A stretch of DNA of 22,277 nucleotides from a virus. Below, piece by piece: positions 1-8,101 of the stretch. Under the pieces are notes generated by a model. That model made no database searches and had not been told where the DNA came from. It saw only the letters and a program-made list of their open reading frames with translations. Within the stretch, counting starts at the first letter, position 1. Each line of letters starts with the position of its first letter. The translations under genes and the position numbers were made by a program. The DNA lies in IMG/VR virus record IMGVR_UViG_3300027247_000193, positions 1 to 22,277 of that record, one strand, 5' to 3'.

Positions 1-2
1 GT

Positions 3-1544
3 CACTACCGCGCAACAGAAGATGGGGCTGGTCTAACTCGCAAGGGTGCCAAGGCCATGGGCATCAAGACGGCTGTTACTACACCTCCTAGCAAACTGGA
101 TCCAAAAGGTGAAGCTGCTGGTCGCCGCAAGTCATTCTGCGCCCGCATGGGTGGCATGAAAGGTCCAATGAAGGACGAGAAGGGACGCCCAACTCGTAAG
201 GCTATGTCACTACGCCGCTGGAATTGTAACGAAGAAATCGAACAGATAAACGAGTATGGTATTGACCAAAATGCACACAGCGTTAGTAATGGTTATACGC
301 CGAAAACGCCACCAAAACGTCCGCCGATTGCTAAACCTACGATGCATCCTGCTGCTGAAAAACCAAGAACACCACAGAGCAGTGTTGGGTCTCTCTCGCG
401 AATTCGTGCTGGCATGGCAAAACGTTTAAACAACAGCACTGTCAAAGAAGAACTTGGTAAAGAAGACGAATGGGGTAGCCCAGAACTTCGCAAGAAGTGG
501 GCAGCTATGACACCGGGACAAGAAGGTCTAGCGGCTGATAAGATTCCAGCAATGAATCCATTTTCTGGTGATGCTATCCAAGAACAACAACTCGACGAAA
601 TCTCGGCCCTAGGTGCCAAGAAGCGTTCTGAATTTGCTGCCAAACTACGAAAGACACTTGCCGACCCGAAAAAAATCGCGAAGGCCAAGAAAGATATTGC
701 AAAGAAAAAGGCAGTCCAGAGAGCAGAAGAACCTAAGCATCTTGTTATGCAACTTCGTAAAGCCACTTCCATTGGCTCCAAGGTTAAGTTCTATGACGGT
801 GCAGAACACCACGTAGCACCTAATCATGTAGAGAAGTTCAATGACCGCTATCACTCATTGAAGTCTTCAATCGAAAAAGAAAGCCTAGTGAAGAGAGCGC
901 ACAAGTCACATGCTGACTTCATGAGAGCTATCTCAGAAGAGACAATGGGTCAGACAATGGGACCTTGCACAGACAATATCTCGCCTGCAAATTATCCTTC
1001 GCCGTATCAACTATCACCTCTACCTGGTTTAGAGGACATGAACGCCGACAACGAGGCAAACCAATACACCGAGGCAGACTTGGCTGTAATTGAGGCTGAT
1101 GTCACCAATGAAATTGAATCTTCTTCATGGCAAGACCTAAGTAAATACTATGATGCCGAAGATTTAGAAGACGAAGACGAAGACGAAGATGAGAATGAAG
1201 GCGAACTAGATGAAGCCATCACTCCTCAGGGTCGTCTAAAGAAAAGATTTGCTGCAATGCGCAACAAGACTCGCCGTAATCTTGCAAAGAATATGGCGCT
1301 AAAGCGTATTGCTACGCCAGATGTAATTAAGGGCCGCTCAATTCGTGCCGCTCGTAGAATGGTTTACAAGCGCATTCTACGTAACCGCGACCCATCTTCT
1401 GTATCAGCCTCTGAAAAGGCACGTATCGAAGCACAAGTAAAGCGTATGGCACCTATGGTATCAAGACTTTCAATCCGCCTACAACAAAGCGAAAGAAAGC
1501 GTGACCAGAGCCGCGTGACTAACGCAAGAACAAAGAAGAGATAA
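3..1544 (+). CDS. DUF6321-type basic phage protein (5' end cut by window)
   Basis: The reading frame is open to the window edge, so the true start lies upstream; the ATG at 57 is internal to a conserved block. That block (KTAVTTPPSKL, then RRKSFCARMGGMKGPMKDEKG and ending LRRWNC) is the signature I associate with phage family DUF6321. The middle is Lys/Arg-rich. An acidic stretch of alternating Glu and Asp, coded by tandem gacgaa hexamers near 1170-1190, precedes a strongly basic C-terminal domain of about 110 residues (ALKRIATPDVIKGRS, ending in Arg/Lys-rich sequence). Such modular, charged proteins are common beside T4-like head and tail genes; a virion or nucleic-acid-binding role is inference. 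It ends one base before the Dps gene, so the two are probably co-transcribed. Biochemical function is unknown. Confidence 0.75.
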   Translation, partial: HYRATEDGAGLTRKGAKAMGIKTAVTTPPSKLDPKGEAAGRRKSFCARMGGMKGPMKDEKGRPTRKAMSLRRWNCNEEIEQINEYGIDQNAHSVSNGYTPKTPPKRPPIAKPTMHPAAEKPRTPQSSVGSLSRIRAGMAKRLNNSTVKEELGKEDEWGSPELRKKWAAMTPGQEGLAADKIPAMNPFSGDAIQEQQLDEISALGAKKRSEFAAKLRKTLADPKKIAKAKKDIAKKKAVQRAEEPKHLVMQLRKATSIGSKVKFYDGAEHHVAPNHVEKFNDRYHSLKSSIEKESLVKRAHKSHADFMRAISEETMGQTMGPCTDNISPANYPSPYQLSPLPGLEDMNADNEANQYTEADLAVIEADVTNEIESSSWQDLSKYYDAEDLEDEDEDEDENEGELDEAITPQGRLKKRFAAMRNKTRRNLAKNMALKRIATPDVIKGRSIRAARRMVYKRILRNRDPSSVSASEKARIEAQVKRMAPMVSRLSIRLQQSERKRDQSRVTNARTKKR

Positions 1545-1545
1545 T

Positions 1546-1983
1546 ATGGATGAGTTGAATACTTCCCTTAAAATTGTAATGGCAAATACATACGCTATGT
1601 ATTTTAAGGCGCATGGCTTTCACTGGAATGTAGAAGGTAAAGACTTCTCACAGTTTCATGATTTCTTTTCTGATATCTATCAAGAACTATTTGCGGCTGT
1701 AGATACCATTGCAGAAGAGATTAGAGCATTGGATGAATATGCTCCATATAATATGACCGAGTTGGCTTCGATTACCACTATCAAAGAATCTAATATCTAT
1801 GGTGTAGATGTATCTGGTATGTTAGCTGATCTTAATGTCGCAAACGCATCTGTTATTGAGGCTTTAAATTCAGCCCATAAATTAGCAGACGCGGAAAATA
1901 ATAGGGGCTTATTGAACTTAATCGAAGAGAGATTGGACGTTCATGCTAAACACGGTTGGATGATCCGTGCATCCTCTAAGTGA
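1546..1983 (+). CDS. Dps/ferritin-like protein
   Basis: A 145-aa four-helix-bundle protein of the Dps family. Dps proteins form 12-mers that oxidise and store iron and protect DNA from peroxide. The inter-subunit ferroxidase ligands are all present with Dps spacing: His26 (in HGFHWNVEG), His38, Asp53 and Glu57. The intervals of 12, 15 and 4 residues match those I recall for bacterial Dps. The long basic N-terminal tail used by some Dps for DNA binding is missing, so iron or oxidative protection is more likely than DNA compaction. It sits between virion-type genes, one base after the upstream stop; its stop (TGA) overlaps a late-promoter-like box for the next gene. T4-like aquatic phages often carry Dps homologues. 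Family assignment is firm; whether it is a virion part or acts in the cell is open. Confidence 0.9.
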   Translation: MDELNTSLKIVMANTYAMYFKAHGFHWNVEGKDFSQFHDFFSDIYQELFAAVDTIAEEIRALDEYAPYNMTELASITTIKESNIYGVDVSGMLADLNVANASVIEALNSAHKLADAENNRGLLNLIEERLDVHAKHGWMIRASSK

Positions 1984-2009
1984 TAAATATAGAGGATAAG
2001 GAGATACTA

Positions 2010-3407
2010 ATGTCACTCGAACAAACAATTAAAGACACTGTGATGGCAGAGTCAGTAGATTTGGATATGCGTTTGCAGCAACTAGTCCGTGCTGGACTAA
2101 TGCCATCGAATACTATTCCTCTGTTGCGCAAAGCTATTACTAAGATACAAGGTGGTTATCCACTTCAAGGCGCCGAGCGCGATGTCATGGCAAACTTCTT
2201 AAATTCCATGATGTTCATTGTTCTGGGCGATGATTCTATCTTTAATAAGGCTAGAGTAGGTGCTAAGACTTATGCTACTGAAGCAAAAGAAAAGACAGAG
2301 TATGACTACGAAGGTGACATGGCAATGGGTCAACTGAAGTCAATCATTGCCAACTCGCAACGTATGCATGATATGCTTTCCGATGACACCAACATTCCTG
2401 AGTGGGTGCAGTCTAAGATTACGTTGGCAGAAGATTATATCTCAACCGCAAGCAACTACATGCAAGGCGAGATGAACGAAGAAAAAATGCCATTCAAAGG
2501 TCCATATAAAAAAGCCGGTGAGCGCAAAGACGAGTATGGTAACCCAATAAAGAATGTAGCCCAACATCTTGCTAAGAAAGCAATGAAGGCAGGTGCCAAT
2601 CTAAAAATGGATCCAGATACAGGAACACCTGACCACTTCACCGCTGCAATGCGCCGTAAAAAAGGTTTGCCAGAAGATGTCGAACTTGAAGAGAAGCGCG
2701 GTCTATGGGATAACATTCATGCCAAGCGTAAGAGAATTAAAGCTGGGTCAGGTGAGCGTATGCGCAAGCCAGGTTCAGAGGGTGCACCTAGTGCCGCAGA
2801 CTTGAAAAATTCTCGCACTGAGGAAGTCGAACTTGATGAAGCAACATATTTTGTTCACACCGCTAATAATGCACATCATGTCAACGAAAAAATTCCCACT
2901 GGGAAAAAAGATGCGATGGGACAGGCATTGATGACATCAAAGGTGGTCAAGTCGTTTCCTTATGGAGACACCCAATCAAAGCAAACATCTCCTGACCAGC
3001 ACAAGGCTGCAAATGCTCATGCCAAAAAACTGAATGCTGGTATGAAAGAAGAAGTAGAAACAATCGATGAACTTTCAAAGGGTAAACTCCAATCTTATAT
3101 GGATAAGGCAAAGACTAAACCGGGTGAAGTCGTTGCAAATGTTAATGACCCGAATAGTATGAAAAAATATGGAAACCGTATAAATGGCCGCATTCGTGCT
3201 GGGCGCAAACTTCTTGCAAAAGAATCTCGTCGCGGCGAAGCACTGGCTGATATCGCTGCCATCACACAGATGAATGAGTCTTATAAGACCACATTTGATG
3301 CAGCACTTACACAGTATGGTATCAAGTCTCCCTCGGAACTTGATGAAGAAAAACGCAAACAATTTTTTAACTTTGTAGATCAAGAATATAAAAAGGGAGA
3401 CAACTAA
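2010..3407 (+). CDS. Mosaic phage protein, probably virion or assembly related
   Basis: A 465-aa protein. I choose ATG 2010 because AAGGAG lies at 1998-2003 with 6-nt spacing; the in-frame GTG at 1980 overlaps the dps stop and has no such site. It is a chain of phage modules: a helical N-terminal segment (LRKAITKIQGGYPLQGAERD), a conserved block around EYDYEGDMAMGQLKSI with IPEWVQSKIT, a GLWDNIHAKRKRIKAGSGER block, two 'EEVE..DE' linkers leading to IDELSKGKLQSYMDKAK, and a C-terminal block FDAALTQYGIKSPSEL..FFNFVDQEY. I recall each of these in unrelated combinations in T4-like aquatic phages, generally near head and tail genes. No enzymatic motif is visible. It is probably late-expressed, since GATAAATA lies at 1982-1989. 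Function unknown. Confidence 0.8.
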   Translation: MSLEQTIKDTVMAESVDLDMRLQQLVRAGLMPSNTIPLLRKAITKIQGGYPLQGAERDVMANFLNSMMFIVLGDDSIFNKARVGAKTYATEAKEKTEYDYEGDMAMGQLKSIIANSQRMHDMLSDDTNIPEWVQSKITLAEDYISTASNYMQGEMNEEKMPFKGPYKKAGERKDEYGNPIKNVAQHLAKKAMKAGANLKMDPDTGTPDHFTAAMRRKKGLPEDVELEEKRGLWDNIHAKRKRIKAGSGERMRKPGSEGAPSAADLKNSRTEEVELDEATYFVHTANNAHHVNEKIPTGKKDAMGQALMTSKVVKSFPYGDTQSKQTSPDQHKAANAHAKKLNAGMKEEVETIDELSKGKLQSYMDKAKTKPGEVVANVNDPNSMKKYGNRINGRIRAGRKLLAKESRRGEALADIAAITQMNESYKTTFDAALTQYGIKSPSELDEEKRKQFFNFVDQEYKKGDN

Positions 3408-4963
3408 TGTCCGCATGGGGTAAAGCAGATAATAAATCAGTGTCAGGTACAGTAACTCTTACTGCACCTGCTATCACATTCAATGGTGCAACAGGGCATG
3501 CCGCTGGAGTATATACTTCTGCCGCACATCCATTCCAACTGGGTGATCCTGTTGCATATGCAAACGGTGGAGGAACCTCTGTTGTAGGTCTGACATCTGG
3601 CAGCACATACTACGTAACTAATGTTACTACAAATACTTTCATGGTCGCTGCTTCAGAAGCAGACGCACTTCACAATAATCCAACAGTAATCGCCTCGACA
3701 GATGGTTCAGGTGCTTCACACACTTTCACACTAAGTCTAGATTACGGTCGCGGAACTCTAACAGGTACAGACACCTTGTTCGTGACGGATCTTCTTCTTG
3801 TTAATGATATCGTTCGTGTTGGTACTCAGGAAATGATTGTAATCGCCGTTGCTAGTGAAACAGTGGCGACTGTTATCAATGCAAATCCAGGAACAACTCT
3901 GACTACATTCTCTGGTCAAACATATAGAGCCCACGAAAAACCAACTTTCGTTGCCTCTGTTGGATCAACTGACTTTGAATCGACACAAGTTTTTGGTGTA
4001 AGAAGCACTGAAATTCACGGCGACCAAGCAGGTGGATATGTTTCGGCTGTTTCTTTGATCCAAGGTGGCACACGTTACCTCGAAGTTCCTGCCGTAGGAT
4101 TCTCTGGTGGTGGTGGTTCTTCTGCTGCTGCAACTGCAACTATTGCTGCTGGTTCTGTTACTGCAATCGCTGTAACAAATAACGGTTCTTCATATGAAAC
4201 TGCTCCTACTGTAAATCTTTCAGTTCCACGCAGAACTATTCCTACAACTGGCGTTAATACTACAACAGAAGCCATCACTTATGCCAATCACGGATTAACT
4301 GCTGGCGAAGAAATCAAGTATTATCATAATGGTGGTACTGAACTTGCTGGTCTGACAAACGGAACATCTTACTATCCAGGACAAGTAAATTCAAGTGCTT
4401 TCATCCTGTATAACACTGCCGCTCGTGGTGCGAATGCTGTTGCTAATATGACAATTGCTACTACTGGTGTTAACACAACTACTAATGTTTTCACTTCAAC
4501 TGCTCACGGACTAGTTAATGGTGCAGAACTTAACTACAACAACCAAGGTGGTACTACAATCACTGGTCTTACTTCGGGCACTGATTACTTTGTTGTCAAT
4601 AAGACTACCGATACTTTCCAACTAGCATTGACTTCGGGTGGCGCTGCTATCGACATTAGTGGCACAGGTAACAACTCGCAGACATTCATATCGACTGGTC
4701 GACTTAATCTAACAGGCACTGGAAACAATGCTCAGTATTTCGATCTTATGACAGCGACAACTGCTACTGCTCGTGCAGCACTCGGTGTGAACCAAGGTGT
4801 TGACAATGCTGAATCTGGTGCTGTTGCACACACTGGTTGGGTCAAGCGTAAGGTTCTAACTGGTGCACACGCTGGTCGTATCCAGTATGAAGTTCTGGTT
4901 GCACTTTCAAAGAACGGCATCTCCAGTGATGCTGCTGATGACATTGAGTTCCCAGAGGATTAA
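3407..4963 (+). CDS. Virion structural protein with internal repeats
   Basis: A 518-aa protein rich in Thr, Gly, Ala, Asn and Ser, with almost no Cys and a beta-strand pattern, typical of tail fibre or baseplate-associated proteins. The opening MSAWGKADNKSVSGTV and the closing AGRIQYEVLVAL..DAADDIEFP match a structural protein family I know from T4-like cyanophages. Three copies of a roughly 75-residue unit occur, each with a pattern like 'TxxHGLxxGxxxxYxNxGGTxxxGLTxGTxYYVxNxTTxTFxLA': near residues 20-85, 283-345 and 350-420. A Gly-rich segment (SGGGGSSAAATATI, about residues 228-242) lies between the first and second. It begins at the stop codon of the upstream gene (TAATG) behind an AAGGGAGA site. 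Structural class is likely; exact location in the particle is not shown. Confidence 0.8.
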   Translation: MSAWGKADNKSVSGTVTLTAPAITFNGATGHAAGVYTSAAHPFQLGDPVAYANGGGTSVVGLTSGSTYYVTNVTTNTFMVAASEADALHNNPTVIASTDGSGASHTFTLSLDYGRGTLTGTDTLFVTDLLLVNDIVRVGTQEMIVIAVASETVATVINANPGTTLTTFSGQTYRAHEKPTFVASVGSTDFESTQVFGVRSTEIHGDQAGGYVSAVSLIQGGTRYLEVPAVGFSGGGGSSAAATATIAAGSVTAIAVTNNGSSYETAPTVNLSVPRRTIPTTGVNTTTEAITYANHGLTAGEEIKYYHNGGTELAGLTNGTSYYPGQVNSSAFILYNTAARGANAVANMTIATTGVNTTTNVFTSTAHGLVNGAELNYNNQGGTTITGLTSGTDYFVVNKTTDTFQLALTSGGAAIDISGTGNNSQTFISTGRLNLTGTGNNAQYFDLMTATTATARAALGVNQGVDNAESGAVAHTGWVKRKVLTGAHAGRIQYEVLVALSKNGISSDAADDIEFPED

Positions 4964-4969
4964 TAACTA

Positions 4970-5422
4970 ATGGCAGACAGTAAAGTAACCGCGATGAATC
5001 CAGCAACCGAAGCGAATTCGGCTGATGTGCTTTATCTAGTGAAACCAAATACAAGTCCATATGATCATAAGATTACTATTGCTAATCTGTTCGGGGGCAT
5101 TCCTGTTCCCGTAGTTTTAGAAGAGAAATTAGTATTGGGTGGCACTCCACAGACTTTATCGTCTAGGGGTGCCATTTCAATCACATCTTCGGTAACAAAG
5201 ATTACATCACCCGATGCAAATGGTGAACTAACAATTGCTGACGGTATTCAAGGTCAGATTAAGACGATTATCATGGTATCAAATTCGGGTAGTCGCACAT
5301 TATCAATTACGAATAATATTGGCCATTCTAGCATTGTCTTTAATGGCGCAGGAGATACCGCTACTTTAATGTTCCAAGGAACACTGTGGTATTTCATTGG
5401 GGGAACGGCGACAGTAACATAA
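4970..5422 (+). CDS. Small tail-associated structural protein (putative)
   Basis: A 150-aa protein opening with MADSKVTAMNPATEANSADVL, then YLV, a short charged segment and KITIANLFGG. This N-terminal pattern is shared by many phage tail fibre or collar proteins and probably marks an attachment segment. The remainder (about residues 60-150) is predicted beta-rich with Ser/Thr/Gly/Ile repeats and ends in LMFQGTLWYFIGGTATV, as in small receptor or fibre-tip proteins. It follows the 518-aa structural gene by six bases. No catalytic motif is seen. The virion role comes from composition and neighbourhood; I cannot name the family precisely. Confidence 0.65.
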   Translation: MADSKVTAMNPATEANSADVLYLVKPNTSPYDHKITIANLFGGIPVPVVLEEKLVLGGTPQTLSSRGAISITSSVTKITSPDANGELTIADGIQGQIKTIIMVSNSGSRTLSITNNIGHSSIVFNGAGDTATLMFQGTLWYFIGGTATVT

Positions 5423-5423
5423 T

Positions 5424-5786
5424 ATGCTTGAACTAAATGATGACAATTTTTTGATCTTTGCTATTAAGAGTTATGACAATCGAGGTTGCCTTGGTATGTC
5501 TGACCTTGAAGAAGATTTAAAACGATTTAAGTATATCAAACGATTATTTCGTAGATATGTAACAACAGATGTATTAAGTGAAAGATTGATACTCAATCAC
5601 TTAATAGTTTTGTATAACGTATTTGGTAATGAAACCACTTTGATGCTTTTATATAAATTAGAAAATAAGTATTGGTCATACCTGAAAACATTTCTAGTTT
5701 ATCTAAATAGAATGACTGTAGATGATATACCAGAAATACCTTTAGATTTAAACATAGCGAGAACTTTAAGGAATATTGATGGCTAA
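5424..5786 (+). CDS. Conserved phage protein (DUF7207-like), function unknown
   Basis: A 120-aa, largely helical protein with the pattern DDNFLIFAIKSYDN, EEDLKRFKYIKRLFRRY, ERLILNHLIVLYNVFG. I recall this arrangement from a small protein conserved across T4-like phages and annotated DUF7207; that name was not checked. It has no signal peptide, membrane segment or Cys cluster. The gene is visibly more AT-rich than its neighbours (many tta, aga and ata codons). Its end overlaps the start of the next gene by eight bases, suggesting translational coupling. Position among structural genes suggests an assembly role, which is inference only. Confidence 0.75.
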   Translation: MLELNDDNFLIFAIKSYDNRGCLGMSDLEEDLKRFKYIKRLFRRYVTTDVLSERLILNHLIVLYNVFGNETTLMLLYKLENKYWSYLKTFLVYLNRMTVDDIPEIPLDLNIARTLRNIDG

Positions 5787-6315
5787 GTTGATCGATAATG
5801 CTATTGCACTGCGCGTCTTATGGATGCTCACTACTCCGTTTGAAAGAACGGACGCATACCGCTTAGGCATTATCGACAAGAAGGGTAAAGAAATCACACC
5901 AATTTCAAAACTAAATACAGATGTTGAGAGAGAAGCATATACTTATCTCCATCGTTTAGTTTTTAGATTGAAAAGAATTATTCATATGGTGCCAGTAGAA
6001 AGTAAGAACTTTCTTTCTTTTGCCGCTGCGGTTGCATTGGTAAAAGAAGGTGTAGAATATGATGACGATATTTTAGAGGAACTATTCTACATGGCACATG
6101 AAGACCCAGAAGTTATTGCTCTAGCAGAAGAGCTGGAGAATAAGACGCTATCATTTAAACAGTTTGTGACAGAGATGGGTGTTGCAGGTGGCGCCGTAGC
6201 TGGTATTGGTATCAACAATCCAAATATTCCAAATCAGGCAGAACCAGGCGTCTCTAAGAAAGCCCAAAAGAATTATAAAAATAAGAAGAAAATTATAAGA
6301 AGGAATGCACAATGA
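5779..6315 (+). CDS. Conserved T4-like phage protein with C-terminal basic tail
   Basis: A 178-aa protein. I use ATG 5779, not the TTG three bases earlier. The N-terminal half is helical (LWMLTTPFERTDAYRLGIID, then a segment ending YLHRLVFRLKRIIHMVP). It is followed by an acidic stretch (YDDDILEELFYMAHEDPE), a conserved FKQFVTEMGVAGGAVAGIGINNP motif and a very basic tail (KKAQKNYKNKKKIIRRN). The 'VAGGAVAGIG' motif recurs near the C-termini of a protein conserved in T4-like aquatic phages. No known catalytic residues are visible. It overlaps the membrane protein downstream by ATGA, so it may be co-expressed with late or lysis genes. Function unknown. Confidence 0.75.
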   Translation: MAKLIDNAIALRVLWMLTTPFERTDAYRLGIIDKKGKEITPISKLNTDVEREAYTYLHRLVFRLKRIIHMVPVESKNFLSFAAAVALVKEGVEYDDDILEELFYMAHEDPEVIALAEELENKTLSFKQFVTEMGVAGGAVAGIGINNPNIPNQAEPGVSKKAQKNYKNKKKIIRRNAQ

Positions 6316-6764
6316 GTTTGTTAAATTTTTTCTCGGTGGGTAAAGAAATTGATACCCTCCAAGAACTAGAAATCGAGAAGGGTAAGATCCAACTTACCAT
6401 CATGAAGATGGCCGCGGCTATTCTTGGCATCATTATGATGTCTGTTGTTGTGACCATGATGATCGGTCTGTTCGTTCCTAACGAGGTGGTTGACAACAAC
6501 GAAATCTTTAAGATCATTGGACCCGCATTCTCTACCATTGTCGGTGCTTTTGTCGGTGCTTTTGCTACGATGATGGGCATGAAGACTTCTGAATTTGACC
6601 CTAACGTCAAAGTTCAAGAGCTAGGTAAGACTGACCACAAAGCACTAGCAGAGGCGCATGTTACTAATGCCCAAGCGGAATCAATTGAAGCTGACACAGA
6701 AATTAAACTGATGGCAGCAATTGATAAGTATAAAGATTCAGACGAAGACCACGGACCATTCTAA
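6312..6764 (+). CDS. Two-helix membrane protein, holin candidate
   Basis: A 150-aa protein with two hydrophobic helices: about residues 31-55 (AAAILGIIMMSVVVTMMIGL) and 68-90 (IGPAFSTIVGAFVGAFATMMG). The N-terminal arm is amphipathic, and the C-terminal half is soluble and charged, ending KDSDEDHGPF. Its start overlaps the previous stop (ATGA), and its stop shares a base with the endolysin start (TAATG). A small membrane protein immediately before an endolysin is the classic position of a holin, which makes the inner-membrane hole that releases the endolysin. The size and two helices fit a class II holin, although the cytoplasmic tail is longer than usual. It could instead be another conserved phage membrane protein. 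The assignment rests on topology and neighbourhood. Confidence 0.6.
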   Translation: MSLLNFFSVGKEIDTLQELEIEKGKIQLTIMKMAAAILGIIMMSVVVTMMIGLFVPNEVVDNNEIFKIIGPAFSTIVGAFVGAFATMMGMKTSEFDPNVKVQELGKTDHKALAEAHVTNAQAESIEADTEIKLMAAIDKYKDSDEDHGPF

Positions 6765-7939
6765 TGACACAACTAACAGAACATTTTGCATTGTCAGAAA
6801 TGACAGTATCGCCTACTGCCAAACGCCTAGGCATCCCTAACACACCAACAGCCGAGCATATTGAAAACATGCGTTACTGTTGCGAGAAGATTCTTGAGCC
6901 AGTAAGAGCGAAGTTTGGTCCAGTAACAATCAACTCCTCTTACCGCGCGCCCCTTGTCAACAAGGCAGTAGGTGGTTCGAAGACTTCTCAACACGTTAAC
7001 GGTCAAGCAATTGACTTCGAAGTCAAGGGTGTAGACAACAAGAAGGTTGCTGACTGGGTTGCTGATAACCTAGAGTTTGACCAGGTTATCCTTGAGTTCT
7101 ATGCTGCTGGTGATAAGAATTCTGGCTGGGTTCATGCATCGATTAAGAAAGAAGGCGGCAATCGTAAGCAACGTTTGATAGCCACTAAGTCTAAGGCTGG
7201 CGGCACAAAGTATACACCTGTTGCTGACTTTGACCCATCGACTACCAGAGAAGCGGGCGCGCCTGTTGTTCAAGCAGTAGCGCAAGTTGCTAAGGCCGCC
7301 GTTCAAGCAACATCAACTGCTGGTCTTGGACCAATGGCTGCACTTCAAGCGAAGTGCGGTATTCCAGCTGACGGTAAGTGGGGCCCTGGTACATTCAAGG
7401 GTGCAAAAGAACACTTCAAACTATCAACTGCACAGGCTGCGCACTTCTTCGGACAATGCGCTCATGAGTCGGGTGGATTTAAGGTGTTCTCAGAAAATCT
7501 AAACTACTCTGACAAGGGCCTCAACGGCATCTTCAAGAAGTATTTTCCAACCATCGCCTCGACTGCTGGGTATGCTCGTAAGCCAGAAAAGATTGCAAAC
7601 AAAGTGTATGCTAATCGTATGGGCAATGGGCCAGAGTCATCGGGTGACGGATATAAGTTCCGTGGTCGTGGTCCAATCCAGTTAACTGGTAAAGATAACT
7701 ACACTGCATTCTCTCAATCAATCAAGCGCCCAGATGTCCTGACAAACCCAGACATCGTAGCAACAGAACTTGCCTTCGAATCCGCGCTTTGGTTCTTCAA
7801 TAAGAATGGTCTATTCGCAATCGCGGATAAGGGTGTTACCGATGCAGTTATTGGTCAGATTACTCGTAGAGTAAATGGTGGAACGCATGGTCTAGATGAC
7901 CGTATCAAGAAAACAAAACAATTCGCAAACTGGGGATAA
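6764..7939 (+). CDS. Bifunctional endolysin: M15 peptidase plus GH19 glycosidase
   Basis: A 391-aa cell-wall lytic enzyme with two catalytic domains. Residues about 1-130 are an M15 (VanY/D,D-carboxypeptidase-like) domain: the SxHxxGxAxD motif gives His77 and Asp84, and the second motif WVHAS gives His124. These are the three zinc ligands. Residues about 190-391 are a GH19 chitinase/lysozyme-like domain with catalytic Glu235 in HESGG, followed by SENLNYS, and YKFRGRGPIQLTGKDNY as the substrate-cleft signature. An Ala/Val-rich linker (about 165-190) joins them. No signal peptide is visible, so export would depend on a holin, for which the upstream gene is a candidate. Phage endolysins with two peptidoglycan-cleaving domains are known, usually cutting the peptide and the glycan respectively. 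Confidence in both domains is high. Confidence 0.93.
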   Translation: MTQLTEHFALSEMTVSPTAKRLGIPNTPTAEHIENMRYCCEKILEPVRAKFGPVTINSSYRAPLVNKAVGGSKTSQHVNGQAIDFEVKGVDNKKVADWVADNLEFDQVILEFYAAGDKNSGWVHASIKKEGGNRKQRLIATKSKAGGTKYTPVADFDPSTTREAGAPVVQAVAQVAKAAVQATSTAGLGPMAALQAKCGIPADGKWGPGTFKGAKEHFKLSTAQAAHFFGQCAHESGGFKVFSENLNYSDKGLNGIFKKYFPTIASTAGYARKPEKIANKVYANRMGNGPESSGDGYKFRGRGPIQLTGKDNYTAFSQSIKRPDVLTNPDIVATELAFESALWFFNKNGLFAIADKGVTDAVIGQITRRVNGGTHGLDDRIKKTKQFANWG

Positions 7940-7942
7940 ACC

Positions 7943-8101
7943 ATGGAAAAGATTAAAGCACTACTAAAGAAGTTGTTTGGTCTCGTAGACACAAACAAAG
8001 ATGGTAAAATTTCTATCGCTGAAGCCGCAACTGCGGCTGAGACGGTACAAACTGAAGTGAAAAAAGTAAAAGCAAAAGTCAAAGCAGCAACGAAAAAATA
8101 A
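7943..8101 (+). CDS. EF-hand miniprotein (52 aa)
   Basis: A small gene reading MEKIKALLKKLFGLV, then DTNKDGKISIAE, then an Ala-rich segment and a Lys/Val/Ala tail. Residues 16-27 form a textbook EF-hand calcium loop: Asp1, Asn3, Asp5, Gly6, Ile8 and Glu12 are all in place. The helix before the loop is amphipathic and basic. The gene starts 3 nt after the endolysin stop behind GGGGA (7932-7936) and ends immediately before the next ATG, so it is packed into the lysis block like a real gene. Only one EF-hand is present, whereas most function as pairs, so dimerisation or binding to a partner is likely. Dockerin-type calcium loops look similar. A role in calcium-dependent control of lysis or the virion is speculation. 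Confidence 0.75.
   Translation: MEKIKALLKKLFGLVDTNKDGKISIAEAATAAETVQTEVKKVKAKVKAATKK

Noticed and set aside
293-781. Long reverse-strand frames opposite the first gene and elsewhere (for example 21266-21796 on the minus strand)
   Set aside because: They mirror strongly coding + strand genes, show no family motifs and have no ribosome sites; all recognisable genes are on the + strand.
7078-7106. TTGACC, 17-bp spacer, TATGCT inside the endolysin gene
   Set aside because: Only 5 of 6 and 4 of 6 matches, inside the M15 domain and far from any gene start; consistent with chance.
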